Below are positions 33,601 to 41,231 of a stretch of 64,000 nt of DNA, piece after piece. The notes beneath the pieces are model-generated. The model ran no database searches. It was not told where the DNA came from and worked only from the letters and a program-made list of their open reading frames with translations. The position numbers and the translations under genes are program-made. This stretch comes from Spirillospora albida. Its GTDB lineage: Bacteria; Actinomycetota; Actinomycetes; Streptosporangiales; Streptosporangiaceae. Each line of letters starts with the position of its first letter. The first letter of the stretch is position 1. The DNA is taken from positions 150,053-214,052 of the forward strand of contig NZ_JOFJ01000015.1 of the NCBI RefSeq assembly GCF_000718255.1, read 5' to 3'.

Positions 33601-33809
33601 AGGCGTCGTTCGCCGCCAAGGCCCGCGAGCAGGAGCAGGGCCCGCCCGCCGGCGACCCGGACCCCGAATGGCCGAAGCGGCTCGTCGAGATCGTCGCGAC
33701 GGGCATGGCCGGCGAGGTGTTCCAGGCCCGCGCGAACGACAAGTGTCGCACCTGTCCCGTACGCTCCTGCTGTCCCGTCCACGAGGAGGGCGGGCAGGTC
33801 GGCGACTAG
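30621..33809 (+). CDS. adnA: AdnA-type helicase-nuclease subunit
   Basis: A 1062-residue UvrD-like motor with a C-terminal nuclease. Walker A LVLAGPGTGKTTT (about 45-54), VLTFSRKAAGEL, Walker B VVFVDEYQDTDPAQ, GDPDQSIYGFRG, LTAHRSKGLEWD and YVAATRARRRL are in order. The RecB-type nuclease at the end has GRIDRAERDAQGRAVIIDIKT (D-x-K, described in part) and an Fe-S-type cysteine group (TTCGLRW with CRTCPVRSCCPV). AdnA forms a heterodimer with AdnB that resects double-strand breaks. The GTG at 30621 is used; GTG 30636, 8 nt after TGCAAT, is possible. The adnB gene follows at 21 bp. Confidence 0.92.
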   Translation: MQWNAVPAASYRLVRRSGPARALPPPLDERQRRVVEHAGGPLLVLAGPGTGKTTTIVEAVVDRIENRGVDPERVLVLTFSRKAAGELRERITGRLHRTTRTPLALTFHGYAYALLRRDAALNEEAPPRLLSGPEQLLEVRRLLEGELADGADGWPERLRAALGTRGFAEELRDFSSRAVERGFGPDELAALGRVRGRDDWPAIGGFMERYVDRFLLDPVPTYDYGELIRIAAGTLADDEFRVQERGAYDVVFVDEYQDTDPAQEELLRYLAGDGRDLIVVGDPDQSIYGFRGADVRGIQEFPDRFRTLGGDPAPVVALRTCRRMGPEILAASRRIAQRLPAVGAGVAEHRALLHPDGVEDGEVRAVIADSESQESALVADELRRAHLLDGVPWSRMAVLVRSAVRQVPALRRALAQAGVPVVVAGDEVPLVGEPAVRPFLLLLRAALKKGFLDDAVAEDLLTGPLGGADALGMRRLKRALRDLEELSGGQRPLGELLVAAVDDGRELTLVHEKVRAPAERIARLIETARAGARDGGTAEDVLWAVWEASGRADVLLERSMRGGTRGAAADRDLDAVVALFDHAARFVDRLPQAGPELFVDTVAAQEIAGDTLADRAPAGEAVRILTAHRSKGLEWDVVVVAGVQEGVWPDLRLRGSLLGVEELVEHAAGSEADGEASAGASMAAKMLDEERRLFYVAATRARRRLVVTAVGGDDTEERPSRFLNELLPGAIERSQLDEKTRWLSLSALVADLRSAVADPSRPEPLRRAAAGHLARLARAGVRGARPENWYAITALSDPGPAFAEDEPITISPSQVEAFTTCGLRWLLASAVGAREGGPDEYSTMGKVVHAVAELAGADDGIDEVHVAERLDEIWNDLDFRSAWYSEKQRAQATTMVDKFLAWHRDNPNEVVALEESFKVDLGRVVIKGRIDRAERDAQGRAVIIDIKTSGTPVPKEDLARHPQLGVYQYAVMLGAFERHGLIEPGGAKLVQVGKASFAAKAREQEQGPPAGDPDPEWPKRLVEIVATGMAGEVFQARANDKCRTCPVRSCCPVHEEGGQVGD

Positions 33810-33830
33810 GGGAAGCTCGGGGGGAGCGGG

Positions 33831-36800
33831 GTGATCACGCCGGCGGAACTGGCCAGGCTGCTGGAGATCCCGGAGCCGACCGGCGAGCAGGCCCGGGTGA
33901 TCGAGGCGCCGCTCGCGCCGATGGCGGTGATCGCGGGCGCCGGGTCCGGCAAGAGCGAGACGATGGCCGCGCGGGTCGTGTGGCTGGTCGCGAACGGGTT
34001 CGTCCGGCCCGAGCGCGTGCTCGGCCTGACGTTCACCCGCAAGGCCGCCGCCGAGCTGGGCGTGCGCGTCCGCAAGCGGCTCGACAAGCTCCGCGAGGCC
34101 CTGCCGGCGGACGAGCTGGAGCGGCTCGGCGGCGACGCGCTGTTCGACGGCGAGCCGATGGTCTCGACGTACCACTCCTACGCGGCGCGGCTGTTCGGCG
34201 ACCACGCGCTGCGCGAGGCCCTCGAGCCGACGATGCGGCTGATCTCCCCGGCGGTCGCGTGGCAGATCTGCTCGCGCGTCGTCGACACCTACAACGGGCC
34301 GATGGACAGGATCGACTGGCAGCCCGACACCGTCACCAAGGCCGTCATGGAGCTCGCCGGCGACCTGTCGGAGCACCTGCGCACGCCCGACGACGTCCGC
34401 AGGGTCGGGTCCTGGCTTGAGGAGCGGTTCGCCGCCGTGCGCAGACCGCTGAAGGCGCAGCGCGACATCCTCGCCAAGCACGCCGTCCGCGAGCAGCTCA
34501 TGCCGCTGATCGAGGCGTACCGGCAGGCCAAGTCCGCCCGCGAGGTCATCGACCACGGCGACCAGATGGCCCTCGCCGCCCGGATCGCCTACAAGCATCC
34601 CGAGGTGGGGATGTTCGAGCGGTCCCGGTTCTCGGTCGTCCTCCTGGACGAGTACCAGGACACCAGCCAGGCCCAGCTCGTCCTGCTGACGTCGCTGTTC
34701 GCGGGCGGCCACCCGGTCACGGCGGTCGGCGACCCCTGCCAGTCGATCTACGGCTGGCGCGGCGCGAGCGCCGGCAACCTGCTGCGGTTCGCTCACGACT
34801 TCCCGGCCCAGCCGTCCATCGGGAACCGGAGGGCGGTGCCCGCGCCGGTCGTCCAGCTCAGCAAGTCGTTCCGCAACGGCGAGCAGATCCTGGAGGCGGC
34901 CGCCCGCGTCCAGGACGAGCTGCGCGCCGAGACGAAGGCCGTGCCGCGCCTCACGCCCGGCGCCGGGCGCGAGGGCCGCGGACGCGTCGAATGCGCCCTG
35001 TTCGACACCGTCGAGACCGAGGCCGACGAGATCGCCGCGCGGATCGCCTCGCTGATGGCGGCCGATCCCGGGATCGCCCCGGACGGCGGGCCGCGACCGG
35101 AGCCGCTCGAGTACTCCGGCATCGCCGTCCTCGCCCGCAAGCGCTCCCAGTTCCCGCTGGTCAGGCGGGCTCTGGAGAGCCGCGGCATCCCGGTCGAGGT
35201 GGTCGGCCTCGGCGGGCTGCTGACCGTCCCGGAGGTCCAGGACGTCGTCGCGACGCTCCGCGTCATGCACGACCCGACGGCGGGCGCGTCCCTGGCCCGC
35301 CTCCTGACGGGGCCCCGCTGGCGTCTCGGCCCCCGGGACCTGGTGGCCCTGGGCCGCCGGGCCCGAGCCCTCGCGATCGAGTCCGCCCGCGACGTCACCC
35401 GCCCGGAACCCGCTCCGCAGGACGCAGCCGGGCCCGAGGGCGCCGTCGAGGGCACCGCCGCGCAGGCCGAAGGCGGGCCCGGTGGCGAAGCCGGCCGCGG
35501 GGTGGGGGGCGCGGGCGAAGGCGACGCGGCGGGCGGCGGCGATGCCGGGGCCGGGGCGGACGATCCGCTGCGGCAGCTGGTCAGTGAGCTCAACCAGGAG
35601 ACCGGCAGCCTCGTGGACGCGCTCGACGACCTCGGGGATCCGGGCGCGTACTCGCCGGAGGGGTACGGCCGGCTGCGGCGGCTCCGCGACGAGCTGCGCG
35701 GGCTGCGCGGGCAGGTGGGGCTGCCGCTGCCCGATCTCGTCACCGAGGTCGAGCGGACGCTCGGCCTCGACATCGAGGTCGCGGCGCGGTCCGGGCTCGA
35801 CCCCGTCACCGCGCGGGCCGACCTCGACGCGTTCGTCGACGCGGCCGCGTCGTTCGCGGGCGACGCGGAGGACCCGACGCTCGGCGCGTTCCTCGCCTAC
35901 CTCAAGGCGGCCGAGACGGAGGAGTTCGGCCTGGAGGCGGGGCGCGTCGGCGAGACCAACAGCGTCAAGCTGCTCACCGTGCACGCCTCGAAGGGCCTGG
36001 AGTGGCCGGTGGTGATCGTCCCGGGCCTGGTGTTCACCCCGCAGAAGAACGGCGGGCCGGCGAAGGGGTCGATCTTCCCGTCGCCGCCGCAGAGCGCGAC
36101 CCGCTGGACGGCGAACCCCCGCGTCCTGCCGTTCATGCTGCGGGGCGACCGCGCCGACCTGCCCGCCTTGACGGGCCTGGACAAGGACGATCTCGCGGAG
36201 TTCGACCGGGCGTGCGCCGAACGCGACCTGCGGGAGGAGCGGCGCCTCGCGTACGTCGCCGTGACGCGGGCGTCGAGCCTGCTCATCACCACCGGGTACT
36301 GGTGGGGGGCGTCGGGCCGCCCGCTCGGCCCGTCCCCGTTCCTCGACGAGGTGCGGGAGGTGTGCCTCGCGGGCGCCGGCGAGGTCGTCGCCTGGGCGGA
36401 CCCGCCCGAGGACGGCGCGACCAACCCCCTCCTGGACGACCGGGCCCGGGCGGAGTGGCCCGCCCTCCCCGGCGACCGGGGCGACGCCGGCGCCACCGCG
36501 CGGCAGCGCTACGAGGCGATCGTCGAGGCGGCCCGGATGGTCGGCGACGAGATGGCCGGGCGCACCCGCCGCTGGGCCGGCGACGCGGGCCTCGCGGACG
36601 CCGACCGCGCCCGCATGACCGCGTGGGCGCGCGACGTCGAGCTTCTGCTGGCGGAACGCGACCGGGGCCGGGGCGGCGACGGCCTGCTGGTCGAGCTGCC
36701 GCCGCATCTGACGGTGTCGTCGCTGGTGACGCTGGCCCGCGACCCGGCCGCGCTGGCCCGGCAGATCCGCCGCCCGATGCCACGCCCGCCCGCCCCCTAC

Positions 36801-37289
36801 GCGCGCCGTGGCACCGCCTTCCACGCCTGGCTGGAGGGGCGCTGGGGCCAGCAGCGCCTCCTCGACCCGGACGAGCTGCCCGGCGCCGCCGACGAGGGCG
36901 CCGCCGACGACGCCCATCTGGAGCGGCTGCAGGAGCGCTTCGAGGCGTCGGAGTGGGCGGCGCGGGAACCGCTCGACATCGAGGTCCCGTTCGAGACGAT
37001 CCTCGGCGACCGGCTGGTCCGGGGCCGGATGGACGCCGTGTTCCGGTCCGGCGGCGGCTACGAGGTCGTCGACTGGAAGACCGGGTCGCCGCCGTCCGGG
37101 GAGGACGCCCGGTTCGCCGCCGTGCAGCTCGCCGCGTACCGGCTGGCGTGGGCGCAGCTCGCGGACGTGCCGGTCGAGCGGGTCAGCGCCGCGTTCCACT
37201 ATGTCGCCGCGAACGTCACCGTCCGCCCCGCCGACCTCCTCGACGCCGACGGCCTGGCCGCCCTCCTGGAGACCGTCCCCTCGGTCTGA
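33831..37289 (+). CDS. adnB: AdnB-type helicase-nuclease subunit
   Basis: A 1152-residue partner of AdnA. The motor domain starts early: AVIAGAGSGKSETMAARVV (36-42 loop), LTFTRKAAAELGVRVRK, VLLDEYQDTSQAQ, DPCQSIYGWRGAS, LLTVHASKGLEW and YVAVTRASSL. The C-terminal nuclease has YEVVDWKTGSPPSGED (D-x-K). In mycobacteria the lead motor is AdnB. A Gly/Ala/Glu-rich insert of about 60 residues (about 520-580) interrupts the motor domain just before DDPLRQLVSELNQET and is probably a flexible loop. Confidence 0.92.
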   Translation: MITPAELARLLEIPEPTGEQARVIEAPLAPMAVIAGAGSGKSETMAARVVWLVANGFVRPERVLGLTFTRKAAAELGVRVRKRLDKLREALPADELERLGGDALFDGEPMVSTYHSYAARLFGDHALREALEPTMRLISPAVAWQICSRVVDTYNGPMDRIDWQPDTVTKAVMELAGDLSEHLRTPDDVRRVGSWLEERFAAVRRPLKAQRDILAKHAVREQLMPLIEAYRQAKSAREVIDHGDQMALAARIAYKHPEVGMFERSRFSVVLLDEYQDTSQAQLVLLTSLFAGGHPVTAVGDPCQSIYGWRGASAGNLLRFAHDFPAQPSIGNRRAVPAPVVQLSKSFRNGEQILEAAARVQDELRAETKAVPRLTPGAGREGRGRVECALFDTVETEADEIAARIASLMAADPGIAPDGGPRPEPLEYSGIAVLARKRSQFPLVRRALESRGIPVEVVGLGGLLTVPEVQDVVATLRVMHDPTAGASLARLLTGPRWRLGPRDLVALGRRARALAIESARDVTRPEPAPQDAAGPEGAVEGTAAQAEGGPGGEAGRGVGGAGEGDAAGGGDAGAGADDPLRQLVSELNQETGSLVDALDDLGDPGAYSPEGYGRLRRLRDELRGLRGQVGLPLPDLVTEVERTLGLDIEVAARSGLDPVTARADLDAFVDAAASFAGDAEDPTLGAFLAYLKAAETEEFGLEAGRVGETNSVKLLTVHASKGLEWPVVIVPGLVFTPQKNGGPAKGSIFPSPPQSATRWTANPRVLPFMLRGDRADLPALTGLDKDDLAEFDRACAERDLREERRLAYVAVTRASSLLITTGYWWGASGRPLGPSPFLDEVREVCLAGAGEVVAWADPPEDGATNPLLDDRARAEWPALPGDRGDAGATARQRYEAIVEAARMVGDEMAGRTRRWAGDAGLADADRARMTAWARDVELLLAERDRGRGGDGLLVELPPHLTVSSLVTLARDPAALARQIRRPMPRPPAPYARRGTAFHAWLEGRWGQQRLLDPDELPGAADEGAADDAHLERLQERFEASEWAAREPLDIEVPFETILGDRLVRGRMDAVFRSGGGYEVVDWKTGSPPSGEDARFAAVQLAAYRLAWAQLADVPVERVSAAFHYVAANVTVRPADLLDADGLAALLETVPSV

Positions 37290-37391
37290 CGACGGTTCCC
37301 AGCGGATCAATGGCACATGTCACGTCCAATGGTCCCTGGCCACCGAACGCCGATTCAGGGATGATCCCGGCATCGACCCAGAGGAGGCGGC

Positions 37392-38168
37392 GTGACCGTG
37401 GCGCATGACGAGAAGGTCGTCCAGAAGTTCTCCAGACAGGCGGCGGGGTTCACGGACCCGTGGCCGAGCACGGGATCCTCCCCGCACCTGGAGCGGCTCG
37501 TCCGGTTCATGGAGCCCGAACTCGATCTGGACGACGTCGTCCTGGAGGTGGCGGCCGGGACGGGGACGTTGTCCCGTGCGATCGCGCACCGCGTGCGGCA
37601 CGCGACCGCGCTGGACCTCGTCCCGGATCTGCTGGCGGAGGGCAAGCGGGAGGCCGACCACGCGGGGCTCGTCAACGTCACGTTCACGCACGGCGACGCG
37701 ACGGCGCTGCCGTACCTCGACCGGTCGTTCACGCTGGTGGTGACGCCGTTCTCGCTGCACCGGGCCGCCGACCCTGAGGCGGTCGTGCGGGAGTTGGCGC
37801 GGGTCAGCCGGCCCGGCGCCGCGGTGATCATCGCCGATGTCGTCCGCCCCGAAGGGCAGGGCGACCCGAACCGGATCGAGCGGCTCCGCGACCCCGCGCA
37901 CCGCGCCCTCCGCACCGCCGACGAGATCAGGGCGATGCTCGCGGGCGCGGGCGCCGAGCCCAAGCGGTCGGACACGTTCGACCATGTCCGACCGCTGGCC
38001 GCGTGGCTGGAGTCCGCCCGGACGCCCGACGACGCCGCCGCGCGGATCCGCCGGGAGCTGGAGGAGGAGCTCGGGGGCGGTCCGGCGACCGGGATGCGGC
38101 CCGTCGCCGTGGACGGCGAGCTGCACGTCACCCGCACCCTCCATTTCCAGCACGCGATCCCGGGCTGA
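37392..38168 (+). CDS. class I SAM-dependent methyltransferase
   Basis: A 258-residue Rossmann methyltransferase of the Methyltransf_11/UbiE-like type. It starts with KVVQKFSRQAAGF; the SAM-binding motif I is VVLEVAAGTGTLSRAIA, then ATALDLVPDLLAEGK (acidic SAM contact), THGDATALPYLDRSFTLVV and LARVSRPGAAVIIADVV. The substrate is unknown. AGGAGG lies 6 nt before the GTG start. It follows adnB by about 100 bp on the same strand and could be co-transcribed. Confidence 0.88.
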   Translation: MTVAHDEKVVQKFSRQAAGFTDPWPSTGSSPHLERLVRFMEPELDLDDVVLEVAAGTGTLSRAIAHRVRHATALDLVPDLLAEGKREADHAGLVNVTFTHGDATALPYLDRSFTLVVTPFSLHRAADPEAVVRELARVSRPGAAVIIADVVRPEGQGDPNRIERLRDPAHRALRTADEIRAMLAGAGAEPKRSDTFDHVRPLAAWLESARTPDDAAARIRRELEEELGGGPATGMRPVAVDGELHVTRTLHFQHAIPG

Positions 38169-38224
38169 GACTCGCGCGTCTTCGAGCGGATGTTCGACGC
38201 TGATCGCTCAGATGTTCTATCTTG

Positions 38225-38240
38225 TCGAACATGAGTTCCA
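38225..38240. promoter_or_regulatory. LexA-type SOS box overlapping a start codon
   Basis: TCGAAC-ATGA-GTTCCA matches the actinobacterial/Bacillus-type LexA site TCGAAC-N4-GTTCGA at 11 of 12 arm positions. The ATG of the 102-residue gene (38231) lies in the centre. A TATCTT hexamer 7 nt before that ATG would be covered or flanked by bound LexA. Site calling is by consensus only. Confidence 0.65.
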
Positions 38241-38539
38241 CTGCCGTCCGCTCCCTCGACCGCGACCCCGCCGCGCTGGCGATGCGCATCGGCGTCGTCG
38301 CGGCGGAGGCCGCCCTCGCCACCTTCGTCCGCAACATGGACGTGGACGACCTCGAGGGCGGCGTCGCGTTCGAGGGGTACATCAGCCCCGCCGAGATGCC
38401 GGTGTTCTCGCTGGTCATCGACACGCTGGCCGAGGCGCGGCCGGGTGACGAGCGTCCGCTGGACGAGCGGCGCGCCGCCGCGCTGAACGACCTGGCCCGC
38501 ATCTGCATGGCCGCGAAGGCGAGCGCGGGCGCGGCCTGA
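38231..38539 (+). CDS. small protein of unknown function with a LexA-type operator
   Basis: A 102-residue protein not recognised as any named family. It is helical by eye: RSLDRDPAALAMRIGVVAAE, FVRNMDVDDLEGGVAFEGY, then PAEMPVFSLVIDTLAEARP and a C-terminal ALNDLARICMAAKASAG. There is no signal or membrane segment and one cysteine. A LexA-type box sits on its start and TATCTT lies 7 nt upstream, pointing to a leaderless, DNA-damage-inducible mRNA. It lies between adnAB plus a methyltransferase and an AMP-ligase gene. Its 3' end is 3 bp from that convergent gene. Confidence 0.7.
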   Translation: MSSTAVRSLDRDPAALAMRIGVVAAEAALATFVRNMDVDDLEGGVAFEGYISPAEMPVFSLVIDTLAEARPGDERPLDERRAAALNDLARICMAAKASAGAA

Positions 38540-38542
38540 CCG

Positions 38543-40159
38543 TCAGCGTTTCCGCAGGGCCTTGGCCCTGACCTTCCCGGTGCTGGTGCGGGGCAGTGCC
38601 CGGACGAACTCGATGTCGCGCGGCACCTTGTAGCGGGCGAGGTGCCGCTTCACGTGCGCCTTCAGCTCGTCGGCGGCCACGTCCGAGCCCTCGGCGCGCA
38701 CGACATAGGCGGCGAGGCGCTGCCCGAAGTCGGCGTCCTCGACGCCGGTGACCGTCACCTCCGCCACACCCGGATGCCCGGCGAGCAGGCCCTCGACCTC
38801 GCCGGGGAACACGTTCTCCCCACCCGAGACGATCATGTCGTCGGCGCGGCCGTCGATGAAGAGGCGTCCCTCGGCGTCGAAGTGGCCGAGGTCGCCGGTG
38901 CCGGTCAGGCCGTCCCGGACGTCCTTGCCGCCGCCGCCCGTGTAGCCCGCGAACCGCAGCCCGCCGCCGGTGTGGATCTCGCCGGTCTCGCCGCTCGGCA
39001 GCTCCCGCCCGTCCTCGTCGAGGATCTTGATGGTGAGGCGGAAGGAGGGGCGGCCGACCGTGCCGGGCGCGTCCCGGAGGTCCCGCGGGGTGGCGATCGA
39101 CGCCCAGCCGGTCTCCGTCGCCCCGTACACGTTGACGAGGACGTCGCCGAACCGGTCCATGAACGCCTCCGACAGGGACGGGTGCAGCGCGGATCCGCCG
39201 CACACGACCGTGCGCAGGGAGGGCGTCGGCGGCGCGTCCGGCACGTCCAGGAGCCGCTGGAGCATCACGGGCACCGCGACGAGCGTCTCCGCCTCGTGGT
39301 CGGCGATCGCGTCCAGCACCGCCGCCGGGTCGAACCGGCGCGACAGGATCAGCGGCGTCCCCATCCCGAGCCCCACCGACAGGTAGGCGTAGCCGAGGAT
39401 GTGGAACAGCGGCGGCGCGATGACGAGCGGCGCGCCCGTCCGGACGGGGACGCGCATCAGATGGCTGAGCGCCGCCGGGATCAGCGTCGCGACGGAGATG
39501 TCGTGCCGGGCGCCCTTCGGCGTCCCGGTGGTGCCGGACGTCATCACGATGACGTTGCTCGCCCGCTCTGTGACGACCTTCTCGGGTGCGGTGGCCGCCA
39601 CGAGGCCGTCGATCGTGTCGTGCTTTCCGGAGCCCTCGTCCGTCCAGGCGAGGACCCGCGTCCCGGCGAAGGACGCGTCGTCCACGACGGGGCCGAACTC
39701 CTCGTCGTGGACGAGCAGCGTCACGCCCTCGCGGTCGATCACCTGGCCGAGCTGGGTGGCGGAGAAGTCGGTGTTGAGCAGGACGACGTCGGCGCCGAGC
39801 CGGGTCCCGGCGAGGAGCGCCTCGACGAACCCGCGGTGGTTGCGGCACAGGATGCCGATCCGGCCCGCCGCGTCCCCGCCGGCCCGCTCGCGCAGCGCCG
39901 TGGCGAGCGCCGCCGCGCGGGCGTCCAGCTCCGCGCAGGTCAGCGCGCCGCGCTCGTCGACGAGCGCGGTCCGGTCGGGGAACCGCAGCGCCGCCATCGC
40001 GCCGACCGTCGCCGGGACGGGCCCGTACCGGACGTAGGGGAACAGCATCCGCACCGCCCGGTCCGGGCGCACGGGGGTCAGCATCCCCGTCTCCCGGACC
40101 GCGCGGACCGCCCGCGTTCCGAGACCCGCCATCGCACGCACCCGGTCGAACACCTGCAC
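38543..40159 (-). CDS. AMP-binding fatty acyl-CoA ligase-like enzyme
   Basis: A 538-residue ANL-superfamily enzyme. Motifs: P-loop VIVMTSGTTGTPKGARHD, the A5-type VYGATETGWA, TGDLGHFDAEGRLFIDGRADDMIVSGGENVFPGEVE (A7-A8 region, described in part), and the C-terminal PRTSTGKVRAKAL with the catalytic Lys. Such enzymes activate a carboxylic acid to its acyl-AMP and then to CoA (or transfer it to a carrier). The acid is unknown. There is no signal peptide. Divergent from a methyltransferase gene (40339) over about 180 bp. Confidence 0.9.
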   Translation of the reverse strand: MQVFDRVRAMAGLGTRAVRAVRETGMLTPVRPDRAVRMLFPYVRYGPVPATVGAMAALRFPDRTALVDERGALTCAELDARAAALATALRERAGGDAAGRIGILCRNHRGFVEALLAGTRLGADVVLLNTDFSATQLGQVIDREGVTLLVHDEEFGPVVDDASFAGTRVLAWTDEGSGKHDTIDGLVAATAPEKVVTERASNVIVMTSGTTGTPKGARHDISVATLIPAALSHLMRVPVRTGAPLVIAPPLFHILGYAYLSVGLGMGTPLILSRRFDPAAVLDAIADHEAETLVAVPVMLQRLLDVPDAPPTPSLRTVVCGGSALHPSLSEAFMDRFGDVLVNVYGATETGWASIATPRDLRDAPGTVGRPSFRLTIKILDEDGRELPSGETGEIHTGGGLRFAGYTGGGGKDVRDGLTGTGDLGHFDAEGRLFIDGRADDMIVSGGENVFPGEVEGLLAGHPGVAEVTVTGVEDADFGQRLAAYVVRAEGSDVAADELKAHVKRHLARYKVPRDIEFVRALPRTSTGKVRAKALRKR

Positions 40160-40338
40160 GGAAACACTCCTCGTGTGGACGTGCGGCCATTTACCGCCGC
40201 AGCATGAGTTTGCGACATACCCGACCTTTTTCGCGATATGTGGCCGGTTCTAAGAGCCGGTAAAAAGCCGCCCACCGAAGGTTGTGGTGACTCCGCCGAC
40301 CGTCGACGCCACAGGGGCGGCGGCGTAGCGTCCCGGGC

Positions 40339-41202
40339 GTGAGCGGACCCGGCCGGAGTGCCGGGCTACGGGCGGAAGAAAAGGGGAATCGGGCCGTGAA
40401 GAAAAGGTCCGCGCGACTGCGCAGGAACCGGGCGAGCCTCGGACACAAGATCCGGTACGCCGCGCGGCGCCCGGAACGCGTCGTCCCCTATCTGGGGCGG
40501 CTGGGCCGGGACACCTGGCTGCGCCTCAAGCACCGCGACCACGTCGAGTACTACCGGGCCGTGATGGCGTCCGACTCGGCGAAGAGCCCCGAGGGCGCGG
40601 TCGGCAGCCACACCCACGAGCGGTGGCTGGCCCTCGGCCGGCTGCAGTTCGACTACCTCGCCGGGCACGGCCTCAAGCCGAGCGACCGGGTCCTGGAGAT
40701 CGGCTGCGGGAACCTGCGGGCGGGCTGGCGGTTCATCTCCTTCCTCGACGCCGGGAACTACTACGGCCTCGACATCTCGCCCGACATCCTCCTCGCCGCG
40801 CAGAAGACCCTCGTCCGGTTCGGCGTCCAGGACAAGGCGCCGCACCTGATGCTGGTGCAGGACCTCAAGCTCGACTTCCTCCCGTCGGAGTACTTCGACG
40901 TCGTCCACGCGCACAGCGTCTTCTCCCATTCGCCGATCGAGGTCATCGACGAGTGCCTCGCGAGCGTCGGCCGCGTCCTCGCGCCCGGCGGGCACTTCGA
41001 CTTCACGTTCGACCGGACGGAGACGAAGGAGCACCACGTCCTGCGCGAGGACTTCTACTACCGCACGGAGACGCTGATCGAGCTGGCCGCCGCGCACGGC
41101 CTGACCGCCCGGTTCATGGAGGACTGGGAGAAGACCGGCCACCCGCAGTCGAAGATCCGGGTCACCCGCGAACCGGCCCCGGCCAAGCTGCAGGACGCCT
41201 GA
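40339..41202 (+). CDS. class I SAM-dependent methyltransferase
   Basis: A 287-residue methyltransferase with a basic N-terminus (VKKRSARLRRNRASL). SAM-binding motif I is RVLEIGCGNLRAGWRF, motif II region YYGLDISPDILLAAQK, later YFDVVHAHSVFSHSP and VLAPGGHFDFTFD. The N-terminal RYAARRPERVVPYLGRLGRD segment is typical of actinomycete members, some in polysaccharide or lipid loci; the substrate is not determinable. GTG at 40339 follows TAGCGT by 7 nt; GTG at 40396, after AAGGGG, is another possible start. Convergent with the siderophore operon. Confidence 0.82.
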   Translation: MSGPGRSAGLRAEEKGNRAVKKRSARLRRNRASLGHKIRYAARRPERVVPYLGRLGRDTWLRLKHRDHVEYYRAVMASDSAKSPEGAVGSHTHERWLALGRLQFDYLAGHGLKPSDRVLEIGCGNLRAGWRFISFLDAGNYYGLDISPDILLAAQKTLVRFGVQDKAPHLMLVQDLKLDFLPSEYFDVVHAHSVFSHSPIEVIDECLASVGRVLAPGGHFDFTFDRTETKEHHVLREDFYYRTETLIELAAAHGLTARFMEDWEKTGHPQSKIRVTREPAPAKLQDA

Positions 41203-41231
41203 CGGCGACGACGTAGGGGGCGTCTCCGCTC

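Noticed and set aside
28929..37316. An open minus-strand frame of almost 2,800 codons antisense to the subtilase, ATL and adnAB genes.
   Set aside because: High GC removes stop codons from the antisense frame. The sequence is Arg/Pro/Gly-rich without any motif, and the plus-strand genes have clear domains.
40240..40270. Hairpin CCGGTTCT-AAG-AGCCGG as terminator.
   Set aside because: It lies upstream of both divergent genes (AMP-ligase and methyltransferase), so there is no transcript for it to end; perhaps chance.
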